Source of the DNA: CAZCZU01 sp964503475
GTDB taxonomy: Bacteria > Pseudomonadota > Zetaproteobacteria > Mariprofundales > Mariprofundaceae
Direction of reading: 5' to 3'
NCBI GenBank assembly: GCA_964503475.1
Contig: CAZCZU010000009.1
Coordinates: 1-61,999, forward strand
Length of the DNA stretch: 61,999 nucleotides
Shown: positions 33,082-41,563 of the stretch, in pieces
How the letters are laid out: each line of letters starts with the position of its first letter
Numbering within the stretch: position 1 is the first letter of the stretch
The notes under the pieces: generated by a model
What the model saw: only the letters and a program-made list of their open reading frames with translations
The model's database searches: none
Told to the model about the DNA's origin: nothing
Translations under genes and position numbers: made by a program

Positions 33082-33714
33082 TTAATTTTCCGGCTGCCAG
33101 GCGTGAATCTGCTCCAGGTAGTGCTCTTCCGGCTTCAGCTTCTCGGCATCGGGGACGAAGATGCCGAGGTTCGAGGTGGTGAGATGCTCGAGCCAGCCGC
33201 CGAGGAACTGGCGGTACATCTCATCCATCAGCGACTCATCCTCGATCGCTTTCGGGCCGACATAATCCTCGCTGGAGGCAATCTCACCACGCACGGCGAT
33301 ATCGCTATTGCCGATAATGCGCTGTTTGCGTGTATCCAGGGCCCGAAAATGACCGGCAACATCGAGATAAAGCAACCAGGAGTTGCCGGGTGTGAGGCTG
33401 GCAAGGGTATCGCACATCTGGGCCCTGTCGGGGACCGGAGCGGCCGAGAGGCGATGCAGTACCACATGCGCGAAGATGCCACGCATCAGGAAATCGAACA
33501 TGCCGGCTTTGCCTTTGGCGATCAGCCCCTGCGCCTTATCCCGCTTCAGGCGACGACCGGCCCAATCCTCGGCGGTAGCCTTGTTTTCGACACAGGCATC
33601 ACCGGGCTGCAGCGGTTCGGCATAGGTGCATTCACGCCAGCTGCCATCATCCTGCAGGCGCCAGGCCTGATCGGCGGCGGCCGAGAGGGCATCAATCGAG
33701 AAACAGAGCTGCAT
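33082..33714 (-). CDS. Conserved unknown protein between rnd and xthA
   Basis: A 210-residue soluble protein with no signal peptide or membrane segment. It has one Trp-rich early region, GNSWLLYLDVAGHFRALD in the middle and an acidic SSEDYVGPKAIEDE stretch. I do not recognise the family. The gaps of six and four bases to rnd and xthA make it part of a nuclease operon, so a nucleic-acid role is possible but unproven. Confidence 0.7.
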   Translation of the reverse strand: MQLCFSIDALSAAADQAWRLQDDGSWRECTYAEPLQPGDACVENKATAEDWAGRRLKRDKAQGLIAKGKAGMFDFLMRGIFAHVVLHRLSAAPVPDRAQMCDTLASLTPGNSWLLYLDVAGHFRALDTRKQRIIGNSDIAVRGEIASSEDYVGPKAIEDESLMDEMYRQFLGGWLEHLTTSNLGIFVPDAEKLKPEEHYLEQIHAWQPEN

Positions 33715-33720
33715 GGCGAA

Positions 33721-34905
33721 TTAATCGCCGCAGATGATGGGCATGCCGGTCTTGGTGTTCATGCGCAGGCAGATTTCACCCTTGAGCAGACGCAACAGAT
33801 CCTCGCCGACCAGTTCGCGTCGCCAGCCGTGCAGGCAGGGGAGGGCCGGCGGTTCGCCCTTGCAGTTCTTACCCCAGGATGCGAGTTCGGCCAGGTCCGA
33901 CTTGGTGGCCAGGATATGGCAGGCGATCTTCTCCTCTTCGGCACGCAGGCGAACCAGTGTATCCAGCAGCTCCTGCCTGAGATCGGTACCCGACGTGTGG
34001 TGGCTGCGCGGTGCAAACTGGGGCCACTCCGATTCCGGTGTCCGGGAGCCCTGTTGCCAGGCCGCCAGGATGTCGTTTCCGAAGCGCTTGATGATGCCGG
34101 CTGTCAGGCCGCGCATGCGCTCCATCACCTGCGGATTGAGTTTGTCGCGCTTGGCCAGCTCCACCAGCGGTTCGTCGGCCAGTATGCGGCGGCGCGGCAG
34201 GTCGCGCTTCTGGGCCTCCGCCTCACGCCAGGCGGCCAGGGCCTGCAACACGGCCAGCTTCTGCCCCTTGAGCTTGTTGGCGCCCTTCACGCGCCGGAAG
34301 CACTCGGAGGGATTGTCCTGATAGCGGGCGATGTCGCAGAGCATGCGCTGCTCTTCATCCAGCCAGCCACGACGGCCACGTGCAGTCAGCTCATCGTGCA
34401 GCTGCTGGTAGATCGGCATCAGGTAGATGACGTCGTCGGCTGCATATTCGAGCTGCTGATGGCTCAGCGGCCGGGCCAGCCAGTCGCTGAACGACTCCTG
34501 CTTGGGCAGGTTCTTTTTCAGCAGCCTCTGAACCAGGTTGCCGAAACCGATCTGCTGGCCGTAGCCGAGCAGGGCTGCAGCCACCTGGGTGTCGAACACC
34601 GGCAGCGGCATATGGCCGGAGAGATTGACGATGATCTCGATGTCCTGACTGCCGGCATGGAACACCTTCAGAATATCCCGGTTGCTGAACAGCTCCCATA
34701 CCGGACCGAGATCCTCGATTTTCAGCGGGTCGACAATGTAGCACGCCTCGCGGCTGGCGATCTGCAGCAGGGCGAACTGCGGATAGTAGGTGCTCTCGCG
34801 ATGAAACTCGGTGTCGACGGTAAGAACGGGGGCTTTTGCCAGCGTGGCGCAGGCTTCCGTCAGCCCGGCCGCGGTATCGATGTAGATGGCCTTCAACTCT
34901 GTCAT
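33721..34905 (-). CDS. rnd: Ribonuclease D
   Basis: 3'-5' exoribonuclease that trims tRNA and other small RNA ends. The DEDDy active site is visible as VDTEFHRE, VFHAGSQDIEI and LEYAADDVIYLMPIYQ, followed by an HRDC domain (about residues 205-290). 394 residues is a usual length. It is the first gene of the minus-strand operon and diverges from serC. Confidence 0.93.
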   Translation of the reverse strand: MTELKAIYIDTAAGLTEACATLAKAPVLTVDTEFHRESTYYPQFALLQIASREACYIVDPLKIEDLGPVWELFSNRDILKVFHAGSQDIEIIVNLSGHMPLPVFDTQVAAALLGYGQQIGFGNLVQRLLKKNLPKQESFSDWLARPLSHQQLEYAADDVIYLMPIYQQLHDELTARGRRGWLDEEQRMLCDIARYQDNPSECFRRVKGANKLKGQKLAVLQALAAWREAEAQKRDLPRRRILADEPLVELAKRDKLNPQVMERMRGLTAGIIKRFGNDILAAWQQGSRTPESEWPQFAPRSHHTSGTDLRQELLDTLVRLRAEEEKIACHILATKSDLAELASWGKNCKGEPPALPCLHGWRRELVGEDLLRLLKGEICLRMNTKTGMPIICGD

Positions 34906-34967
34906 GGCGAGGCAGCATAGCGCGACAGGTGTAAAAAGTCACCGGAAACCCTCGCATATGCCTGATA

Positions 34968-34981
34968 GATAAGCGCTTATC
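34968..34981. promoter_or_regulatory. Perfect 14-bp palindrome between rnd and serC
   Basis: GATAAGCGCTTATC is an exact palindrome 62 bases upstream of rnd and in the 252-base divergent gap before serC. It has the form of an operator for a dimeric repressor; the regulator is unknown. The rest of this gap shows no gene. Confidence 0.35.
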
Positions 34982-35157
34982 GCATGGGAAAACAGGGGGT
35001 AATTGTCGCACTGTCCGATAGGGGCGACGGTATTCATCACCTTTCTGACGGGTGGCATTGAGGAACCGCCATGGACGGGCTATCTTCCTTCGCTGTGGAT
35101 GAAAAGCGGAGGGAGGCGGGCAACCGTCTCCGATTTTGCTCCGTAAAGGATGTAAAC

Positions 35158-36240
35158 ATGGCAAGAAAGTTTAATTTCAGTGCAGGGCCGGCCATGTTGC
35201 CGACCGCCGTGATCGAGCGCGCGCAAGCCGAGATGCTGGACTGGAATGGCTCGGGCATGTCCGTGATGGAGATGAGTCATCGCGGCAAGGAGTACATGTC
35301 CATCGCCGAAAAGGCGGAGAAGGATCTGCGCGAGGTAATGGCGATCCCCGACAACTACAAGGTGCTCTTCCTGCAGGGCGGCGCATCGGCCCAGTTTGCC
35401 ATGATCCCGCTCAATCTGCTGGGTGATAAGACAAGCGCTGATTACATCAACACCGGCATGTGGTCGAAAAAGGCCATTGCCGAGGCGAAGCGCTACTGTG
35501 ATGTGAACATCGCTGCCGACACCTCGGATAACGGCTTCACGACCGTGCCGACCCAGGCGGAGCTGAAGCTGAATCCCGATGCCGCCTATGTGCACTATAC
35601 CCCGAACGAGACCATCGGCGGGGTCGAGTTCGATTATATTCCGGAGACGGGCGATGTGCCTCTGATCGCGGATATGTCCTCCACCATCCTGTCGCGCCCG
35701 ATCGATGTGTCGAAATTCGGTATGATCTATGCCGGCGCGCAGAAGAATATCGGTCCTGCCGGCCTCTGCATCGTGATTATCCGTGAGGATCTGCTGGGCA
35801 AGGCGCGGGATATCACCCCGACCATGTTCAACTACGCGACCCATGCCGAGGCGGATTCGATGTACAACACGCCGCCGACCTACAGCTGGTACATGGCGGG
35901 CCTCGTCTTCGAATGGCTCAAGGAGCAGGGCGGTCTCACGGCGATGGCTGCAGTCAACAAACGTAAGGCGGAGAAGCTCTATGCCGTAATCGACGGCAGC
36001 GACTTCTATGGCAGCCCGGTGGCCAGGAATGCCCGCTCATGGATGAACGTGCCGTTCACTCTGGCCGATCCGGAGCTGGATGCCGCGTTTCTCAAAGGTG
36101 CCGCAGAACACGACCTGGTGACCCTGAAAGGGCACCGCTCCGTCGGTGGTATGCGTGCCAGTATCTACAATGCGATGCCGGAAGCGGGCGTGGATGCGCT
36201 GGTCGCCTGGATGCAGGAGTTCGCAAGCAGCCGGACCTAA
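35158..36240 (+). CDS. serC: Phosphoserine aminotransferase
   Basis: PLP enzyme converting 3-phosphohydroxypyruvate and glutamate to phosphoserine, and also used in pyridoxal phosphate synthesis. FNFSAGPAMLP at the start and YAGAQKNIGPAGL with the PLP lysine are diagnostic. The open frame extends to 35071, but the ATG at 35158 has AAAGGA upstream and starts the protein at MARKFNFSAGP like its relatives; 360 residues. serA follows after 103 bases. Confidence 0.96.
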   Translation: MARKFNFSAGPAMLPTAVIERAQAEMLDWNGSGMSVMEMSHRGKEYMSIAEKAEKDLREVMAIPDNYKVLFLQGGASAQFAMIPLNLLGDKTSADYINTGMWSKKAIAEAKRYCDVNIAADTSDNGFTTVPTQAELKLNPDAAYVHYTPNETIGGVEFDYIPETGDVPLIADMSSTILSRPIDVSKFGMIYAGAQKNIGPAGLCIVIIREDLLGKARDITPTMFNYATHAEADSMYNTPPTYSWYMAGLVFEWLKEQGGLTAMAAVNKRKAEKLYAVIDGSDFYGSPVARNARSWMNVPFTLADPELDAAFLKGAAEHDLVTLKGHRSVGGMRASIYNAMPEAGVDALVAWMQEFASSRT

Positions 36241-36272
36241 CAAGAAATCGGCGACGGGCTTCGGCATGGAGT

Positions 36273-36297
36273 GCCCCGGTTTGCAATGAACCGGGGC
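36273..36297 (+). other. Strong hairpin between serC and serA
   Basis: GCCCCGGTT (36273-36281) pairs perfectly with AACCGGGGC (36289-36297) over a seven-base loop. No T run follows, so it is not a plain terminator; it could stabilise the serC mRNA or be an RNA control element for serA. Confidence 0.55.
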
Positions 36298-36343
36298 CAG
36301 CTACTTTAATCGTGAGCAGTTTGCTCAGAGAGGAGGGGTGCTA

Positions 36344-37933
36344 ATGCCAAAAGTCTGGATTGCCGACAAGATGAGCGAGCGGGCGCTGGAGGTGTTCCGC
36401 AGCCGCGGGCTGGAGGTCGATTATCGGCCGGGCCTGCCTGACGAGGAGAAGCTGACCATTGCCGGCGATTACGATGGCATTGCCGTACGCTCCTCGACCA
36501 CCCTGAAGGGCGAACTGCTGGCTGCCGCCACACGCGTCAAGGTGATCGGGCGCGCCGGCATCGGAGTCGATAATATCGATGTCGAGGCCTGCTCCCGCCG
36601 TGGGGTGGTGGTCATGAACACACCTTTCGGCAATACCATCACCACCGCCGAACTGGCCATTGCCCACCTGCTGGCGGCCGCGCGCCAGATTCCGCAGGCC
36701 AGCGCCTCGACCAGGGCCGGCAAGTGGGAGAAGAGCCGCTTCATGGGCATGGAGCTGACGGGCAAGAAGGCGGGCGTGATCGGGGCTGGCAATATCGGGG
36801 CCATTGTCTGCGACCGGCTCAGGGGCCTGCATATGCACGTGCATGTTTACGACCCCTTTATCAGCGACGAGCGGGCGGCGGCCATGGGTGTCACCAAAGT
36901 GGCGACGGTGGCGGAGCTGGCGGAGATCGTGGATGTGCTGACCATTCATGTGCCGTTGCTCGATGCCACACGCAACCTGATCGATGCGGAGGTGCTGGGG
37001 CGGATGAAGAAAGGGGCCATATTGGTCAACTGCGCCCGCGGCGGTATTGTCGATGAGGCGGCCCTGTATGAGGCCTGCAAATCGGGGCAGTTGCGGGCGG
37101 CGGCCCTGGATGTGTTTGAAAAGGAGCCGGCTCGCGAGAACCGGCTTTTTGAGCTGGAGAATATCAGCTGCACGCCGCATATCGGTGCCTCGACCGATGA
37201 AGCGCAGGAGAATGTCGCCGTGCAGGTGGCCGAGCAGATGGCCGACTATCTGCTTAATGGCGTGGTCAGCAATGCCGTGAATGTGCCTTCGGTCTCCGAG
37301 GAGGAGGCGGCACTGCTGGCACCCTACATGCAGTTGTGCGAGCGTTTGGGCCGCTTCGTCGGCCAGGTGATGCATCCCGGCTACAGCCGCGCCTCAATCT
37401 GTTTCGAGGGCGCAGTGGCCGGCCTGAACCGCAAACCGATGCTCAATGCCATGCTGCAGGGGCTGCTCTCCGGCAGTATGGATGACGTGAATGCCGTCAA
37501 TGCGGGCATGCTGGCGCGCGAACGCGGTATTGCGATTCATGAAGAGGCCAGCGACAGTTCGGACCACTTCACCAACCTGATCCGGCTGGAGGTGGAGGGT
37601 GACGACGGGAAGCGCACGGTCAGCGGCACGGTCTTCGACGGTATCCGTCCGCGACTTGTCTCGGTGGATCGCTGCGATATGGAGCTCTCTCCGGAAGGCA
37701 ATATGATCTTCCTGGAGAACCGGGACCGGCCGGGTGTCATCGCCGCGGTGGGCAACGTGCTGGCCGAGGCCGGCATTAACATCGGCGACTTCCGTTTGGG
37801 TCGCAACGCGGATCGTAGCCGTGCCGTGGCACTGGTGACGGTCGACTCGACGCCGGATACGGCGGTACTGAACAAATTGGCGGACCTCTCCAATATCGAG
37901 ACGGTCCGCTATGTGGAACTGGGGGACATGTGA
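36344..37933 (+). CDS. serA: D-3-phosphoglycerate dehydrogenase
   Basis: First committed step of serine synthesis. The NAD domain has GVIGAGNIGAIV, the catalytic His/Glu region is in CTPHIGASTDEAQ, and after about residue 315 come the allosteric substrate-binding and ACT domains (ENRDRPGVIAAVGNVLAEAG). The 529-residue, three-domain form is type I, usually serine-inhibited. The ATG at 36344 follows AGAGGAGG. The end overlaps the GTG of hisZ by four bases. Confidence 0.96.
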   Translation: MPKVWIADKMSERALEVFRSRGLEVDYRPGLPDEEKLTIAGDYDGIAVRSSTTLKGELLAAATRVKVIGRAGIGVDNIDVEACSRRGVVVMNTPFGNTITTAELAIAHLLAAARQIPQASASTRAGKWEKSRFMGMELTGKKAGVIGAGNIGAIVCDRLRGLHMHVHVYDPFISDERAAAMGVTKVATVAELAEIVDVLTIHVPLLDATRNLIDAEVLGRMKKGAILVNCARGGIVDEAALYEACKSGQLRAAALDVFEKEPARENRLFELENISCTPHIGASTDEAQENVAVQVAEQMADYLLNGVVSNAVNVPSVSEEEAALLAPYMQLCERLGRFVGQVMHPGYSRASICFEGAVAGLNRKPMLNAMLQGLLSGSMDDVNAVNAGMLARERGIAIHEEASDSSDHFTNLIRLEVEGDDGKRTVSGTVFDGIRPRLVSVDRCDMELSPEGNMIFLENRDRPGVIAAVGNVLAEAGINIGDFRLGRNADRSRAVALVTVDSTPDTAVLNKLADLSNIETVRYVELGDM

Positions 37934-38904
37934 CAGCACAGATCAAACCGATCCTCGGCCTGGCCGATACCTTCGGCGCACGTGCCAAGGCACTGCGCAG
38001 GCTGCAGACAGGGCTTCTTGCCCTTTACGAGCAGTCGGGGTTCGATGAGGTGATTCCGCCGCTGCTGGAGCGGCCACAGACGCTGGAGGCAGGTGCGGGC
38101 CGTTATCTGACCGACGAGATGCTGATTTTCTCCGATCCGGCCGATGCCGGCCAGCTGGCCCTGCGTCCGGATATGACGCCGCAGGTGGCCCGCATTGCCG
38201 CAACGCGCCTGCAATCGGAGCAGGTGCTGAAGCTCTGCTATTCAGGGCCGGTGCTGCTGGCCCGCCCGGACTCCCGCACCAGTTCGCGTGAACAGTGGCA
38301 GACCGGCGTCGAGTACCTGGGTGAGGCCGGTGTCGATGCCGATGTCGAGGTCATCCACCTGGCGGCCATGTCGATGCACAGGGCCGGTTTTGAGAAACCG
38401 CTGCTGCAGATCGGCCACATGGGGCTGATCACGGCACTCCTGGAAGGCAGCCCGACCGCGATGGAGTCGTGGACCCGTATTCTGGCCCGTCGCGCACCGG
38501 ACGATATGCGTGCCTGGCTGGCCAGTGAATCGCTGCCCGAGGCGAACGGCGAGGCACTGATCGCCATGGCAACGGGCAGCGCGGACAAGGCCTGGCTACA
38601 GGGTCAGCTTGGCCGGATTTCGGAGGCCTTCGATGCGGCGGCCAATGAGCTGCTGCAGCGTGTCGATACCGTCGGCGAGCGACTGCAGGGCGAAGTGGAT
38701 ATCTGTATCGATGCCGCCGTGATGCCGCGCTTCCTCTACCACAGCGGTATTGTCTTTACCGGTTATGCCGCCGGCGCGACCCAGGCACTGCTGCATGGCG
38801 GCCGTTACGACGCCATGATGGCCGCGCACGGACGCGATATGCCGGCGACCGGCTTCTCCTGCGATCTGTGGGCCTGGATTGATGCCGGCGCCACGATTGC
38901 CTGA
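37930..38904 (+). CDS. hisZ: ATP phosphoribosyltransferase regulatory subunit
   Basis: Class II aminoacyl-tRNA-synthetase-like protein that partners short HisG for the first step of histidine synthesis. LRPDMTPQVARIAATRL and the HGGRYDAMMA region are family motifs; it is 324 residues, shorter than HisS and without its tRNA-binding domain. The GTG start overlaps the serA stop. Its presence predicts a short-form HisG elsewhere. purA follows, a common pairing. Confidence 0.92.
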   Translation: MTAQIKPILGLADTFGARAKALRRLQTGLLALYEQSGFDEVIPPLLERPQTLEAGAGRYLTDEMLIFSDPADAGQLALRPDMTPQVARIAATRLQSEQVLKLCYSGPVLLARPDSRTSSREQWQTGVEYLGEAGVDADVEVIHLAAMSMHRAGFEKPLLQIGHMGLITALLEGSPTAMESWTRILARRAPDDMRAWLASESLPEANGEALIAMATGSADKAWLQGQLGRISEAFDAAANELLQRVDTVGERLQGEVDICIDAAVMPRFLYHSGIVFTGYAAGATQALLHGGRYDAMMAAHGRDMPATGFSCDLWAWIDAGATIA

Positions 38905-38916
38905 TGGCTGGAAGAT

Positions 38917-38935
38917 GCTGAATTCGCGAATCAGC
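38917..38935. promoter_or_regulatory. Near-palindrome upstream of purA
   Basis: GCTGAATTCGCGAATCAGC contains the perfect palindrome ATTCGCGAAT flanked by GCTGA and TCAGC. It lies 103 bases before purA and just after hisZ. It could be an operator; no known purine-repressor site is recognised. Confidence 0.3.
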
Positions 38936-39037
38936 GCTTCCCCTGTGGCGAATTCCCGCTAAAACCATAGAGTGCGCAAACTCGGCTGCACTGGTGCGGC
39001 CGTTTTGTTGCGGAATCGGAAAACTGGAGAAATGAAC

Positions 39038-40339
39038 ATGGCCAATATTGTTGCGATCGGCATTCAGTGGGGTGATGAAGGCAAGGGCAAGATTGTCGAT
39101 CTGCTTGCACCCGAGATGGATGTGGTGGCCCGCTTTCAGGGCGGCCCCAATGCCGGTCATACGCTGGTGCTCGGCGAGCAGAAGACGGTGCTCAACCATA
39201 TACCTTCCGGCATTCTGCACGAAGGTACCCTGAGCCTGATCGGTAACGGCACGGTCGTTGATCCGTTCCGGCTGGTCGAGGAGATGGATATGCTGTTGGC
39301 AGCCAACGTGCCGGTTGCCGAGCGTCTGCGCATCTCCGATCGTTGCCAGCTGATTCTGCCGTATCACCGGGCACTGGATGCGGCACGTGAGGTGGCCAAG
39401 GGCAAGGCGAAGATCGGTACCACAGGCCGTGGTATCGGCCCCTGTTACGAGGACAAGACGGCCCGACGCGGTATCCGTCTGGTCGATGTCGATTGCGAGG
39501 GCCTCGATGCCAAAATCGACGAGAATCTGCGCTACGTGAATTTCATGCTCACCGAGTACTACAACGCCGAGCCGGTTTCGCGCGAGGCGGTATTCGAGGC
39601 GCTGGATCTGGCCCGCGAGCGCCTGCTGCCGCTGGCGGCGGATGTGCCGCTGATCCTGCATCAGCGCGCCCAGGCCGGCGATGCGATCCTGTTCGAGGGT
39701 GCCCAGGGCTCGATGCTCGATGTCGATCACGGCACCTATCCCTTCGTGACCTCATCCAACACGGTATCCGGTGCCGCTCTGGCCGGTCTGGGCGTCGGCC
39801 CGGGGCAGGTCGATGAGGTGCTGGGCATCTGCAAGGCCTATACGACCCGTGTCGGTGCCGGTCCGTTTCCGACCGAGCTCTACAATGCCGAAGGGATGTG
39901 TGATGAGGCCAATTCAGGCAAGCACATGGCCGAGAAGGGGCAGGAGTTCGGTGCGACCACCGGGCGCCCGCGCCGTACCGGCTGGTTCGATGCCGTGGTG
40001 GTACGCCATGCCGTACGCATCAACGGTGTGACCGGGCTGGCCATCACCAAGCTGGATGTGCTCGATGGCCTCTCCGAGGTGAAGCTCTGCGTGGCCTATG
40101 AGCGCAATGGCGAGCGCGTTGAGGCGATTCCGGCCGACTGCAAGGTGCTGGAGGAGTGTGTACCGGTCTACGAGACCCTGCCGGGTTGGAGCGAGTCGAC
40201 CTTTGGCCTGACCGATGTGGCGCAGCTGCCGGCCAATGCCCGCCGCTTGCTGAAGCGTATTGCCGAGGTGTGCGAGTGCCCGGTGACGATGCTCTCCACC
40301 GGTCCGGATCGTGCCCACATCTGCCGTCTGCAGGCCTAG
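39038..40339 (+). CDS. purA: Adenylosuccinate synthetase
   Basis: GTP-dependent conversion of IMP and aspartate to adenylosuccinate, the first step towards AMP. The P-loop-like WGDEGKGK is at residues 10-17, followed by GGPNAGHT and GTTGRGIGPCYEDK. The start at 39038 gives 433 residues beginning MANIVAIGIQW; an ATG six bases earlier lies too near the GGAG. A strong terminator follows the gene. Confidence 0.96.
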   Translation: MANIVAIGIQWGDEGKGKIVDLLAPEMDVVARFQGGPNAGHTLVLGEQKTVLNHIPSGILHEGTLSLIGNGTVVDPFRLVEEMDMLLAANVPVAERLRISDRCQLILPYHRALDAAREVAKGKAKIGTTGRGIGPCYEDKTARRGIRLVDVDCEGLDAKIDENLRYVNFMLTEYYNAEPVSREAVFEALDLARERLLPLAADVPLILHQRAQAGDAILFEGAQGSMLDVDHGTYPFVTSSNTVSGAALAGLGVGPGQVDEVLGICKAYTTRVGAGPFPTELYNAEGMCDEANSGKHMAEKGQEFGATTGRPRRTGWFDAVVVRHAVRINGVTGLAITKLDVLDGLSEVKLCVAYERNGERVEAIPADCKVLEECVPVYETLPGWSESTFGLTDVAQLPANARRLLKRIAEVCECPVTMLSTGPDRAHICRLQA

Positions 40340-40360
40340 TCTCTATCTGACTACAAACGA

Positions 40361-40386
40361 AAGCGGCCCTGTGAGGGGCCGCTTTT
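40361..40386. terminator. Bidirectional terminator after purA
   Basis: AAGCGGCCC (40361-40369) pairs with GGGCCGCTT (40376-40384), six-base loop, T run to 40387 on the plus strand and AAA ahead of the stem. It lies between converging purA and the gene at 40401. Confidence 0.9.
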
Positions 40387-40400
40387 TTGTGATATGCCGG

Positions 40401-40928
40401 TCAGCTGGGGAATTCGACCGATGAGATGAACTTGTCGACGGCGAAGCGGTATTTGAGGCCGCTTTTATAGATCGCCATCTGCATGATCGCCTTGCCGTGG
40501 TCGATGATGCACTGGGTCTTCACCGTGACATCGGCAATGGAGTTCTCGAAATAGATGCCGGGACGCCCCTGCACCATGATGCGCTTTTTATCGGAGTGTG
40601 CCTTACCGAGGCCTGCAGCAAGTGCACCGCCCATCTGCTTGGCATAGATGTTCATCTGGGCTTCCAGTTCATCCAGATCCTCAATGGTCGCTTTCTCGAA
40701 CGGATCCTCTGCAACCATGGTCATCAGGAACAGCTCGTTACTTTCGACATGGCCGAGCATCTCGAAGCGATAAAAGGTGGTCTTCTGCTGGGCCGACATC
40801 ACCGGCTCCGGCATGGTGACCTGCGCATCAGCCAGTTCCAGCTGCTTGCTCTTCATCGGAATGGCGTTGTACGAATAGGCCAGAAAACCGGCAGCGACCA
40901 GTACGATCGAAACAATAATTTTTTTCAT
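40401..40928 (-). CDS. Membrane-anchored or exported protein, unknown
   Basis: A 175-residue protein with an N-terminal hydrophobic segment (MKKIIVSIVLVAAGFLAYSY) acting as signal anchor, then a mixed soluble domain with an acidic stretch TIEDLDELEAQ and a single pair of features RPGIYFENSIADVTVKTQ. No family recognised. The next minus-strand gene upstream, at 40988, is another small envelope protein 59 bases away, so they may be co-transcribed. Confidence 0.65.
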   Translation of the reverse strand: MKKIIVSIVLVAAGFLAYSYNAIPMKSKQLELADAQVTMPEPVMSAQQKTTFYRFEMLGHVESNELFLMTMVAEDPFEKATIEDLDELEAQMNIYAKQMGGALAAGLGKAHSDKKRIMVQGRPGIYFENSIADVTVKTQCIIDHGKAIMQMAIYKSGLKYRFAVDKFISSVEFPS

Positions 40929-40987
40929 GAATTTCTCCTCTCCCGCACCTGAACATAGACCGGATGAGGTTGCGCGGCAAGGTCCTG

Positions 40988-41482
40988 TCAGGAGCGATGG
41001 AAATGCAGGGTTTTGCGGAAAAGAGTCGGGTCGTTGCGATGCTTGAGGATGGCTTTCCTGAGTGCATCGGAGCTGCTGATTTCGCGGGAGATCAGATCGG
41101 CATTGAGCATACGGATCTCCAGCGAGTCGCCATGATGACGGAAGGTGGCGAGCTGATAGACCCGGTTGTTGTCCGGTGTCGTGCCGGCCGCCGTGCCGAT
41201 CCAGCGCAGCTGCACAAAGGTGTGGCCGGCAAACTGCAGGGACCAGGCGCGTGCATACAGCGCCTTGGCTGCCTTGGCCGGGAATGAGATCAGGTATTCA
41301 TGCCTGTTGAGCGGCAGGACCAGCAGATGTTCCCGGGTCCCCTGCGAAGTGGTTCGTTGCCACAGGCCGGTCAGGGTATCGTCAATCGCCATGCCCCGCT
41401 GATGACTCAGCGGAATCGTGTAATCGCAGGCACTCACGAGCAGGGCGACGGCCAGCAGCAGGGTATGCATCTTCAGGAGCAT
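40988..41482 (-). CDS. Predicted lipoprotein, unknown function
   Basis: With the start at 41482 the 164-residue product begins MLLKMHTLLLAVALLVSAC, a lipoprotein signal with lipobox VSAC, so the mature protein would be attached to a membrane by Cys. The body has no known motif; it ends with a basic segment (KHRNDPTLFRKTLHFHRS). A later ATG at 41470 would also keep the lipobox. The open frame before 41482 lacks any leader character. Confidence 0.65.
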   Translation of the reverse strand: MLLKMHTLLLAVALLVSACDYTIPLSHQRGMAIDDTLTGLWQRTTSQGTREHLLVLPLNRHEYLISFPAKAAKALYARAWSLQFAGHTFVQLRWIGTAAGTTPDNNRVYQLATFRHHGDSLEIRMLNADLISREISSSDALRKAILKHRNDPTLFRKTLHFHRS

Positions 41483-41563
41483 CGTTTTACTGTAGTTACG
41501 AAAGTCTGGCGGAACAATGCCGTGCTGCTGTGAGCAGTGGCGGAATCTGCTATGTTGGCCGCC

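Noticed and set aside
32989..34920. 643-codon open frame on the plus strand
   Set aside because: It lies antisense to the recognised rnd, the operon gene at 33082 and the start of xthA, and its translation has no domain or signal features. High G+C codon bias leaves such frames open.
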